In this document: in pieces, positions 1-7,369 of the stretch
How the letters are laid out: every line of letters begins with the position of its first letter
Position numbering within the stretch: position 1 is the first letter of the stretch
Origin: Planctomycetota bacterium
GTDB lineage: Bacteria; Planctomycetota; PUPC01; DSUN01
Assembly: GCA_016872875.1 (NCBI GenBank)
Contig: VGYW01000071.1
Span: 1-26,221, forward strand
Direction: 5' to 3'
Length of the DNA stretch: 26,221 nt
The notes under the pieces: model-generated
Database searches by the model: none
Told to the model about the DNA's origin: nothing
The model's input: only the letters and a program-made list of their open reading frames with translations
Translations under genes and position numbers: made by a program

Positions 1-11
1 TTTCCTGAAAC

Positions 12-245
12 ATGCCTCCCCGTTTCCCGGCTCACGACCATCCCTGGCCAAGAGACGCCGCGAGGCGGGATAGGGAGTGCGCACACTTGACACAAGATTT
101 GATCGAGAATCGTGAATACCTATTTAGGCCCGCGCTTCTCGCCGACCTCGCCCGCACCAGCGCCCACGACCTGACGGCCTACGACTGGGACAGCTACACT
201 GACTTCGCGGACAAGAGCTATGGGCCAAGGGGGACGAAGAGATGA
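12..245 (+). CDS. Small hypothetical protein coupled to trypsin-like protease
   Basis: I do not recognise this 77-residue product. An in-frame stop (TGA at 6-8) lies just before the ATG at 12, so the ORF is not cut by the window edge. The C-terminal half has strongly GC-biased third codon positions, as expected of real coding sequence, and is rich in Asp, Tyr and Leu. The first 25 codons are less convincing and no Shine-Dalgarno precedes the ATG. An in-frame TTG at 87, preceded by AGGGAG about 9 nt upstream, would give a 52-residue protein and is an equally good start. The stop overlaps the protease start as ATGA (242-245), which suggests translational coupling and a shared role. It could be a small partner or inhibitor of the protease, but that is inference only. 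Confidence 0.5.
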   Translation: MPPRFPAHDHPWPRDAARRDRECAHLTQDLIENREYLFRPALLADLARTSAHDLTAYDWDSYTDFADKSYGPRGTKR

Positions 246-988
246 GCAATAACCACCACATGACGCGGGAGGAATGGCAAGACCTGGTTGTGCTGGCCAG
301 TATTCCACTCAGGAGACTGAACCTGGCCAATCTGCCGGTGGCCACGGCGTCAGCTTGCATTGTTGCCTACCGGGGAATCAGGTTCCTACTGACGGCTGCG
401 CACGCAACGCAAGACCAGGGGAACTGGGCCATTGAGACCCGAGTTACAGATCGCCTATCCACTGAACTCTATCTGATAGGGCCGATGACATTTATCCGCC
501 GCGGGAGCCTACACGGCTCCATCGAGCCGGTCGACTTGGCATTCGCCATAGTCCCGGAGCATGTCCGGCCTCTGATGCAGCGTGTTCTTGAGAATGGGAC
601 AATTGAATGCGAGATCCCTCGTGTGATTCTGGCAACCGATCTGGCTGTTGAGCCAGATACCGTGAGACGGTACGGCTTCTCGGGCATCAATAGGTTTCAG
701 GAACGCGGGATCGACCTGTTGGGCCAGCTCACGCTTGAAATGGATATGCGGTTTGTCGGAACCGAGAACGGAGTCCACGCCTTTGAACTGGCACATGAGC
801 ACCCGGGGCACGACGCGTACCGTGGCTGTAGTGGAGCGCCTATTATCGATGATCTGGGAGAACCTGTCGCAATCGTGGTCCATGGCTGCATCCAGAGACG
901 GACCATCTTCGGAACACCAGTCGCCCGGTACCGCGTTGCCCTTGACGCAGAGCTCGCCAGTCTAGGTCGGGGAATGGGGAGCGGGTAG
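242..988 (+). CDS. Trypsin-like serine peptidase (chymotrypsin fold)
   Basis: The 248-residue protein carries a complete chymotrypsin-fold triad: His54 in LLTAAHA, Asp98 in PVDLAFAIV and Ser197 in GCSGAPI, followed by a DDLGEPVAIVVHG strand typical of the oxyanion-side barrel. It should be a serine endopeptidase of the S1/trypsin-2-like group. There is no signal peptide or membrane segment, so it appears cytoplasmic, unlike the HtrA/DegP proteases, and it has no PDZ domain. The start is supported by AAGGGGGA about 7 nt upstream. It overlaps the preceding small ORF by 4 nt. Third-position GC is lower than in the rest of the window, which may indicate separate ancestry. Standalone cytoplasmic trypsin-like proteases next to small genes are known from predicted bacterial conflict systems; that role is only suggested here. 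Confidence 0.8.
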   Translation: MSNNHHMTREEWQDLVVLASIPLRRLNLANLPVATASACIVAYRGIRFLLTAAHATQDQGNWAIETRVTDRLSTELYLIGPMTFIRRGSLHGSIEPVDLAFAIVPEHVRPLMQRVLENGTIECEIPRVILATDLAVEPDTVRRYGFSGINRFQERGIDLLGQLTLEMDMRFVGTENGVHAFELAHEHPGHDAYRGCSGAPIIDDLGEPVAIVVHGCIQRRTIFGTPVARYRVALDAELASLGRGMGSG

Positions 989-1026
989 GGCATCAGGACC
1001 TGTGCGCCGAGGCAGGAGCGCCTTGC

Positions 1027-1266
1027 ATGAAGAGACAATATGATCTGAGCAAGATGAAGTGGCGGCGGAACCCGTACATCGGCCGCCTGAAGCAACAGGT
1101 GACGATTCGACTGCGGCGCGACACGGTTCGGTACTTCAAGGAGTTGGCCCTCGAGACCGGGATGAAGTACCAGAACCTGATTGACCTCTACCTGGCCGAT
1201 TGCGTCGAGAAGGGCCGGCGCCCCGCGGTGTCCTGGGAGGCCCCGGCCGGAACCTTGCGCACGTAG
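1027..1266 (+). CDS. Ribbon-helix-helix (BrnA/CopG-like) antitoxin-type protein
   Basis: This 79-residue basic protein has the pattern of CopG/BrnA-type ribbon-helix-helix antitoxins: an NPYIGRLKQQ lead-in, a DNA-contacting strand VTIRLR at about 25-30, helix A (32-43, DTVRYFKELALE) and helix B (47-60, KYQNLIDLYLADCV). These proteins dimerise, bind operator DNA and usually neutralise a BrnT- or RelE-like toxin encoded beside them. An AGGAG at 1014-1018 sits 8 nt before the ATG. No toxin gene is visible on either side: upstream is the protease, and downstream is a palindrome and a convergent gene. It is therefore an orphan antitoxin, a solitary regulator, or a partner of the protease operon. 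The family call is fairly secure; the role is not. Confidence 0.75.
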   Translation: MKRQYDLSKMKWRRNPYIGRLKQQVTIRLRRDTVRYFKELALETGMKYQNLIDLYLADCVEKGRRPAVSWEAPAGTLRT

Positions 1267-1309
1267 CCCCAGTAGTCCTTGCCGATTCGGCATCGTACGA
1301 CGCAGGAAC

Positions 1310-1377
1310 AAGACCGCCTGAAGGCGGGACTACATGCCTGGGAATCCTGGCATGTAGTTCCGCCTTCAGGCGGTCTT
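1310..1377. repeat. REP-like long inverted repeat between convergent genes
   Basis: Arms 1310-1338 and 1349-1377 are 29 nt each with one mismatch, around a 10-nt loop. Each arm contains its own small palindrome, CCGCCTGAAGGCGG. It lies between the stop of the antitoxin-like gene (1266) and the stop of the minus-strand beta-helix gene (1410). It could act as a bidirectional terminator, although neither side has a strong T-run. It looks like an inverted pair of REP-type units. The rest of 1267-1409 holds nothing else I can identify. Confidence 0.75.
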
Positions 1378-1409
1378 CGCTTGCAGCGAGCCGAACCGCC
1401 GAAGGCGAT

Positions 1410-4073
1410 TCAGCGGGTCAGCTCGATCAGCCCTGCGTTCTGGACATCCCAGCTATAGCCGCCGGTGCCGCGCCACATGAGCCAGGCGGGGGCCGCGGTC
1501 TTGCGGACGGTGAGGTTGAACTCCAGGCGAGTGTGCTTCGCAGGGTCTATGCCGAAGGCGGCGAAGGGGATGAGGTACTCGGCGGTCCAGCGGTCCTTGC
1601 CTTCGATCTTGGCGCTGAACTTGACGGCTTCGCCGGCCTTCTTGGCGAGGGCCTCGGGCGCGCCGGCCTCGGTGCTCGACTCGAAGTGGCCGTTTGGGAA
1701 GCCGCGCAGGACGTAGATCGGCGCGGCCTTGCCCACTTCGGGGTTCCGAATCGCCACCTCGACCGCGTCGTCCTGGCCCCAGGTCGAGCCGGGGCGCAAG
1801 GGCTTCTTCGGGTCAACCGCGTTGTCAATGGCCACACGAAGCGTCGCGCCGTCACAGGTCAGTTCGGCGGTGCTGAGTGGACCGAGCTTCTCGCCCTGAA
1901 TCCCCTGCTCAATGAGGATCTTTGTGGGGAGATTGGCGACGGTGGGCGGGCCTTTGGGCACGCGCGGCTTGGGGGCGGGCGGCTCGGGCATGGGGCGGAC
2001 GGCGTGCTCGACGGGCCATGAGGCGCGATTCGCGTCGGGGTGGAGGCCGATCTTGTCGAGCGGGATGGGCTGGAAGCCGAGCTTCCAGGCGGGGGAGGAC
2101 GTGGACAGTTGGAAGTCCTGCGCGGTCGGGCGAGCCGACCGTGGCACGCCGCGGACGAAGAGGGGGTCGGCGTCGGTCAGGTTGTCTTTCATCGCCACGT
2201 AGGGCTTGGCGCGGCCATCCACGTCGTTCCAGCGCTCGCCGACGAAGATGTTGCGCTCGACGACGTTGCCCTTGGGGGCGAACGGCTCGTCGTCCAGGAT
2301 GTTCACGAGCTTGGGCCAGCGGGTGCTGTAGGGCGGCTCCTTGAAGCGGATGCCGAGGTGGGTGCCCTTCTCGCGGCCCTCCTTCACCCACTCCTCGGCG
2401 TGGTACTTCGCCCAGCCGAGGGCGCGGGAGTCAATGTGGAGCGCCCGCGGGCAGTCCACGAAGATGTTGTTCGCCACGGTGCAGTCGCGTCCGCCGCCGA
2501 TGAAGGCGGCCATCGTGACCTTGTAGAAGACGTTGCCCACGATGTCGGTGCCGCAGAACATGTCGTCGAGGTAGACGCCGACGCACCCGCGCCCCTGGAA
2601 GCCGCTGATGTGGTGGAGGTAGTTGTGGCGGACCACCGTGCCGCGCATGGTCCAGTCGCGGCCGGCGTACATCGCCCCCGCGTCGTTCGATTCGTGGCAG
2701 ACGGAGTGGATTTCGTTGAACTCGATGGCGTGGTCGTTTCCGCCGAACATGACGGCCATGTGGGGGGCGTTGTGGATGAGGTTGTGGCGGGCGGCGTTGC
2801 CGACGCCGCCGAGGTGGATGCCGGCCTTGTACATGCGGCTCCAGCGGCCGTAGTGGTGGATGTGGTTGTTCTCGGCGGCGAGGCGGGCGGGGGTGAGGGC
2901 CTTGCGGTCGCCGCCCTGGAGGATGATGCCGCCCTCGCCCACGCCGTAGATGTCGCAGCCCACGACGCCGCTGTCGGCCGCCCCCTCGATCTTTGCAGCG
3001 TAGCCGCCGAGATTGCGAAGAGTGCAGCCGGCGAGCCGCACGTGGGCGCCGCCCTGGGCCGTCACAGCGGTGCCGCGGCAGTTCTCGAAAACGAGACCTC
3101 GGATGGCGACGTGCGAGGCGTCCTTCATCGTGATGAGCGACTGCGCGACGGAGACGACGGCCCGCCCCTTCTCGACGGGCGAGGGGGGCCAGAAGTAGAG
3201 GATGCCTGTCCCGCGGTCGAGGCACCACTCGCCCGGCTGATCGATCTCGCTGATGAGGTTGAAGGCGTAGAACCACTGGCCGACCCGGTAGCCGTAGCCG
3301 TGGTAAGGCGGCTTGACCGCGATGATACGCTTCTCGGTGTCAACCGCCTCCACGGCCTGCCGCTGGTCGGACCAGTCCCAGAACCAGTAGCCGTGGAGCC
3401 AGATGTCCCGCTCTCCCGCCCAGCGCTTCGGGCGGTCGCCATCGTACATGAACTTGCCGGCCTTCGAGCCTTTGGTCCCGCGGACGTTCACGGTGTCTGG
3501 CTCGACGAGGCCCGTGATCTTGACGAAGCCCTCGTTAGGCCAGCGGGCGATTTGCATGGGTTGGCCGTTGAAGAACAGCTCGAGCCCCCCGCCGCCCGGG
3601 GAGCCGAAGTCGGTGATACCCAGCGCCTGTAGGTCGGCCTGGACGATCTTCCCCCGCGCCGCTGGTTCGAGGCGTTCGAGCACGGCCTTGTCGTCCACAG
3701 GCGTCCAGCCCGCCACCGCCCTTCCACCCACCAGGCGCACCTCTTCGCCCTTCCTCGCTCGGTAGACGACGGGCGAGTCTTGACTGCCCGAGTCCTCGGC
3801 TGACAGGTCCAAGGGCTTGGCGCGCTCGTAGACGCCCCCCGCAAGCTCGACGGCGATGCCGCCCTTCGGCAGGTCACCCGCCTTCTTCAGCCCGCGGACT
3901 TCGTCGCGGGCGCGCTCCAGCGTGGCGAAGGCCTTCGCGCGGGTGCCAGGATTGGCGTCGGAGCCGTCCGGCGCAACGTGCAGCGTGACCCCAGGGCCAG
4001 GCATGGCGCTCTCCTCGATCCTGGCGCACGACACGGCCAGGGCCGTAGCGGCGGAGATGAGAAGGTCCCTCAT
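1410..4073 (-). CDS. Secreted right-handed parallel beta-helix protein with C-terminal CBM9-like domain
   Basis: This 887-residue protein starts with a short hydrophobic export signal; Cys16 in ALAVSC may be a weak lipobox. VAPDGSDANPGT at about 33-44 is the usual N-terminal signature of secreted pectate-lyase-like beta-helix proteins. A long run of Asn/His-containing rungs (for example ENNHIHHYGRW near residue 400 and RHNYLHHISGF near 480) forms a right-handed parallel beta-helix, the fold of polysaccharide lyases and some glycoside hydrolases such as GH141. From about residue 717 to the end a beta-sandwich resembling CBM9 follows, probably sugar-binding. It is the last gene of a four-gene operon; its ATG overlaps the preceding TGA as ATGA. 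I cannot assign catalytic residues, so the activity and substrate are unknown. An extracellular glycan role is inferred. Confidence 0.8.
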   Translation of the reverse strand: MRDLLISAATALAVSCARIEESAMPGPGVTLHVAPDGSDANPGTRAKAFATLERARDEVRGLKKAGDLPKGGIAVELAGGVYERAKPLDLSAEDSGSQDSPVVYRARKGEEVRLVGGRAVAGWTPVDDKAVLERLEPAARGKIVQADLQALGITDFGSPGGGGLELFFNGQPMQIARWPNEGFVKITGLVEPDTVNVRGTKGSKAGKFMYDGDRPKRWAGERDIWLHGYWFWDWSDQRQAVEAVDTEKRIIAVKPPYHGYGYRVGQWFYAFNLISEIDQPGEWCLDRGTGILYFWPPSPVEKGRAVVSVAQSLITMKDASHVAIRGLVFENCRGTAVTAQGGAHVRLAGCTLRNLGGYAAKIEGAADSGVVGCDIYGVGEGGIILQGGDRKALTPARLAAENNHIHHYGRWSRMYKAGIHLGGVGNAARHNLIHNAPHMAVMFGGNDHAIEFNEIHSVCHESNDAGAMYAGRDWTMRGTVVRHNYLHHISGFQGRGCVGVYLDDMFCGTDIVGNVFYKVTMAAFIGGGRDCTVANNIFVDCPRALHIDSRALGWAKYHAEEWVKEGREKGTHLGIRFKEPPYSTRWPKLVNILDDEPFAPKGNVVERNIFVGERWNDVDGRAKPYVAMKDNLTDADPLFVRGVPRSARPTAQDFQLSTSSPAWKLGFQPIPLDKIGLHPDANRASWPVEHAVRPMPEPPAPKPRVPKGPPTVANLPTKILIEQGIQGEKLGPLSTAELTCDGATLRVAIDNAVDPKKPLRPGSTWGQDDAVEVAIRNPEVGKAAPIYVLRGFPNGHFESSTEAGAPEALAKKAGEAVKFSAKIEGKDRWTAEYLIPFAAFGIDPAKHTRLEFNLTVRKTAAPAWLMWRGTGGYSWDVQNAGLIELTR

Positions 4074-7000
4074 TTGGCTTCCCCCTTGAGACAGTGGAGC
4101 TTGCCGTCGAGGGTGGCGGCATAGAGGCGGCCGGAGGCGGCGATGAGGCCGTCGTGGACGGGTGGGGAGGCGAGCTTGAGCTCGGCGAGCTTCGCGCCAT
4201 CGTGGGCGGCGACGGCCCAGAGGAGGCCGCCCTTGCTGCCGGCAGTTGTGGGCGGGACGTCCCCGTCCCGCGATTCGCGGCGTGGGGACACGCCGCCCAC
4301 AGATCCGTCGCCCCCAGCCGAAACGTCGGGCGGGCCGGCGATGAAGAGGGTCTTGTCGGCCAGAACCATCGCCCTGACGAGGAGCGGGACGGGTTGGGTC
4401 CAGCGGGTCTCGATGCGTGGCTGGGCCGGCTGCCCCTTGGCCTTCGCCTTGGGGGCCTTACCCTTGTCGAGGTCGGACTCTGTCTTCGCGGCGGGCGCCT
4501 CGCCGGGGCGGATGACCTTGGGCTCGCGGGCGCAGGCGAAGAGGCGGTGTGTGGCCTTGCCGAGGCCCACGTGGCTGCCATCGAGGCCATAGCGGTCGCG
4601 GCCGTAGCCGTAGACGGAGTTGGCGTCGAAGACCAGGATTCGGCCCGCGGGGGCCTGGTTGCCTGCGACGATCCAGCCGCTCCAGCCGCTCTCCATTCTT
4701 GCAGCGAGCAGCCAGTAGGTGCGGTGCCACCAGGAGTCGTCCACGAAGCCCGCGGAGCTGAAGAGGTGGCGGGCGCCGGTGGGCTGCTCGGCCAGGGAGC
4801 GGTCGAGGCGCACGTGGCGCATGAAGAGCGACGTGCCGTCGCTTGAGAGGACGTCGGGGAGCGCGCCGGGCATGTCGAAGCCACGAATCGTCGCTTGCGG
4901 CTCCTCGCCCGTCTTGGGGTCGCGGCTGGAAAGGGTCTTCTCGGCGAGGAGCTTGCCTGTCTTCGCGTCGAGGCGGCAGAGGCGGATGCCGCCGTCGAGG
5001 AACGAGGAGCGGCCGGCGGCGAAGGAGGCGACGCCGTCCTCCACTAGCACGGAGCCGTGGACTGGCCAGATGGATTCGATCTGGTCGTAGGCCACAGTGC
5101 GGAGGTCGTGGGGTGCGGCGCGGAAGCGCCAGGCGAGCGCGCCGTCGGAGGTGCGGAGGGCATAGACGTAGCCGTCGGCAGAGCCGAAGAGCGCGAGGCC
5201 GCCGGCGATGGTGGGCGGGCCATCCACCCGCCCGCCCGCCGTGAAGCTCCAGAGCGGCTTGCCGCTGTCGGCGTGGACGCAGTGAACAGCATGAACATCA
5301 GTGGACGCGACGAAGACACGCCCATCGGCAACGACGGGCGGGGCGAGGCGCCCACCCAGAGCCGCTTCCCAGGCCGGCTTCAGCTCGCCCGGCACGGTGG
5401 ATGGCGTCGAGCCGCTTCGGGCGGCATCGTGCCGATACGTCGGCCACTCGCCTGCTCTGTCGTCTGTCATCTGTCGTCTGTCGTCTGCCCCGTAGGCGGG
5501 GCCGCGCTCGAGGCGCTCGCCGCCTGGCCGCAGCGCGCTGCGCGTCGCAGAGAGGGCGTTGAAGCCGGTGAGCTTGGCCTGGATGTAGCAGGCGCAGGCG
5601 TGGTGCGGGGCGTAGAGGAGGCCGTTGGCGGGGACGATTCCGTACTGGCAGGCGCCGCGGACCCAGTGGTGCGGGGTGAGCGCGCCCGTGGCGGTGTCGA
5701 GGAACTCGACGCCGGCGCGTCCGAGGAGGAGGTAGCGTCCGGTTGCCTTGTTGCGGTAGCAGCGGTGGTGGAACATGCCGACGGTCCACTGCGTGGGGTC
5801 GGGCTCGCGCTTGAGCTTGGCTTCGCCCGTGGCGGGGTCGCGGGCGGCCGTTATCCCGGGGTCTTTGTTATTCACCAGGTCGCCGGTCCAGACTCGCCCG
5901 CCGGCCACCAGGAGGTCGGCGGGGGCGTTGTAGCACTCGCGGCAGGTGGTCCGCCACAGCTCCTTGCCCGTTTCTGCGGAGAGGGCGATCAGTTCGCCGA
6001 CGGGCGCCATGCCGCCTCTGCTGGAGACGGTGCGCTGGAGGCCCTTGGGGTCGGGCTCCTCCTTGGCCTTCGGCGATGGGGCGGGGCGGCCGCGGTCGGC
6101 GGAGTAGACGATGCCGCCGTGGACGACGAGGGTGGGGGCCGACCAGGCGGGCCTGGCGAGGGGCGTGGGGCGCGGCGTGCGCCACAGCTCGCGGCCCGAG
6201 GCGGCGTCGAGGCACACGACCGCGCTCGTGCTCTGGTAGAAGACCTTGTCGCCGGCAGCCGCAAGGGTCATGGGCATGAGGCCGCCGAGCTCAGCGTCGG
6301 GCTTCCTCCAGAGCCCCTCGCCCGTTTCGGCCTTGAGCGCGAGGAGGTGCTTCGCTGGCTCAGCTTTCTCGTGCTCGGGCCAGAAGAGCCATTCGCCCAC
6401 TTGTTTGCCTGGCTCGGCGGCGTGCTTCGCATCCGTCTCGGCCACGGCGAGGAGGAGCGTGCCCTCGTGCCACAGAATCTCGCGGGTGCCTTCGGTGCCC
6501 TCATAGGTCTTGAGGGTCTCGCCCGTCGCGGCGTCGAGGGCAGTGACCGGCTTCCCATAGCCGAGGGTCACAAACACCCTGTCGCCGATGGCGACGAGTC
6601 GGCGGGAGAGCTCGGGCGGGCCGCTTCGGAAGCCGCGAAGGTGGTTCTCCCACGGCCCGATGGGGCGCTTCCAGAGGAGAACGCCGTTGAAGGCGTCGCG
6701 GGCCACGAGGAACCAGGCGGGGGGGAGGGCGACAGCGGCGATCGGCCCCTCATCAATGATGGCGAAGATGCGTCCGCCGCTGGTGACCACGGCGCTGGTG
6801 CTGGAGAGCTGGTCGTGGCTTCGCGCCCAGCGTGGCCCGCTCACCCACTGAAGGTGCCGGGGCGGCCCCACAAGAGCATCGTTCGCCACCGCGTTGTTGC
6901 TCGCGTCGTGGAGGGCGTGGGTCCACTCGTCAATCTCCTTCGGGCGCGGCTTCACCGTCTTCTTGCCGCCGATGAGCGCCACGCCGTTGGGCGCCAGCAC

Positions 7001-7369
7001 GCGCAGGATTTCCTCGTTCGGCACTCGGCACTCGCCACTCGCCACTATCAGGTTCACCAGGTTGTCGGTGTATGGGAGGGCGAGGCTCCGGCCGAGCCGC
7101 TCGATGGCCGCCTTGCCATAGAGTCCGAGGGAGCGGACGTGGGCGCGGGCCTTCTCCACGTTTGTGGGGTCGGGGTCGAGGCCGTGGACAATGTAGGCGG
7201 GGCGTCCCTGCCCCGCGAGTGCGGCGGTGAGCGTGCCGTTGCCGCAGCCGAGGTGGACGATGAGGCCGCCCTTCACCCCCGTGGCGTCGAGGATGTCGCG
7301 TGCCGAGGGCTCGGCGGCGCTCGCGGCGGCCGCGGCTGCGAGGAGCAGGGCACTCGCGCGAAGGCTCAT
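4070..7369 (-). CDS. Exported methyltransferase-like / double PQQ-like beta-propeller protein, paralogue A
   Basis: This is a 1,099-residue protein. Residues 1-19 form an Ala-rich Sec signal peptide. Residues 24-137 look like a class I SAM methyltransferase: motif I VHLGCGNG at 38-45, an acidic residue D65 after strand 2 and RVLAPNG near 123-129. A family-specific segment KTVKPRPKEIDEWTH follows. The rest holds two PQQ-like (BamB-type) propellers with blades of the form 'LDAATGETLKTYEG'; the second begins at WPTYRHDAARSG, about residue 640. HHRCYRNKAT and VRGACQYG motifs are shared by the paralogues. PQQ binding itself is not shown. The ATG at 7369 overlaps the upstream stop as ATGA and has GGAGACG before it; the frame is open further upstream, but that lies inside the preceding gene. 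A 55-nt cloverleaf element and two heptamer arrays are embedded in frame. Confidence 0.85.
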   Translation of the reverse strand: MSLRASALLLAAAAAASAAEPSARDILDATGVKGGLIVHLGCGNGTLTAALAGQGRPAYIVHGLDPDPTNVEKARAHVRSLGLYGKAAIERLGRSLALPYTDNLVNLIVASGECRVPNEEILRVLAPNGVALIGGKKTVKPRPKEIDEWTHALHDASNNAVANDALVGPPRHLQWVSGPRWARSHDQLSSTSAVVTSGGRIFAIIDEGPIAAVALPPAWFLVARDAFNGVLLWKRPIGPWENHLRGFRSGPPELSRRLVAIGDRVFVTLGYGKPVTALDAATGETLKTYEGTEGTREILWHEGTLLLAVAETDAKHAAEPGKQVGEWLFWPEHEKAEPAKHLLALKAETGEGLWRKPDAELGGLMPMTLAAAGDKVFYQSTSAVVCLDAASGRELWRTPRPTPLARPAWSAPTLVVHGGIVYSADRGRPAPSPKAKEEPDPKGLQRTVSSRGGMAPVGELIALSAETGKELWRTTCRECYNAPADLLVAGGRVWTGDLVNNKDPGITAARDPATGEAKLKREPDPTQWTVGMFHHRCYRNKATGRYLLLGRAGVEFLDTATGALTPHHWVRGACQYGIVPANGLLYAPHHACACYIQAKLTGFNALSATRSALRPGGERLERGPAYGADDRRQMTDDRAGEWPTYRHDAARSGSTPSTVPGELKPAWEAALGGRLAPPVVADGRVFVASTDVHAVHCVHADSGKPLWSFTAGGRVDGPPTIAGGLALFGSADGYVYALRTSDGALAWRFRAAPHDLRTVAYDQIESIWPVHGSVLVEDGVASFAAGRSSFLDGGIRLCRLDAKTGKLLAEKTLSSRDPKTGEEPQATIRGFDMPGALPDVLSSDGTSLFMRHVRLDRSLAEQPTGARHLFSSAGFVDDSWWHRTYWLLAARMESGWSGWIVAGNQAPAGRILVFDANSVYGYGRDRYGLDGSHVGLGKATHRLFACAREPKVIRPGEAPAAKTESDLDKGKAPKAKAKGQPAQPRIETRWTQPVPLLVRAMVLADKTLFIAGPPDVSAGGDGSVGGVSPRRESRDGDVPPTTAGSKGGLLWAVAAHDGAKLAELKLASPPVHDGLIAASGRLYAATLDGKLHCLKGEAK
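4247..4301. repeat. 55-nt cloverleaf palindromic element, copy 1, in frame inside a CDS
   Basis: The terminal inverted repeat TGTGGGCGG/CCGCCCACA (9 bp) encloses three hairpins that tile the interior without gaps: GACG-4-CGTC, CCGCG-3-CGCGG and CGTG-4-CACG (9+12+13+12+9 = 55). Read on the minus strand it encodes VGGVSPRRESRDGDVPPT within paralogue A. No target-site duplication is evident. Confidence 0.85.
5456..5490. repeat. Heptamer array, five units of TCTGTCG type, in frame
   Basis: Five contiguous 7-nt units (consensus TCTGTCG; one ends in A, the last is TCTGCCC) lie in the linker between the two propellers of paralogue A. On the minus strand they encode a Gly/Asp/Arg/Gln-rich stretch just before WPTYRHD. 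Confidence 0.8.
7015..7049. repeat. Heptamer array, five units of CACTCGC type, in methyltransferase-like domain
   Basis: Five 7-nt units of CACTCGG/CACTCGC type (first CGTTCGG, last CACTATC) encode, on the minus strand, the loop around SGECRVPNE between the NLIVA strand and the RVLAPNG motif of paralogue A. Confidence 0.7.

Noticed and set aside
87..118. TTGACA as a promoter for the protease
   Set aside because: The -35 is perfect but no -10 lies 16-18 nt downstream, and the site lies inside a probable small coding gene.
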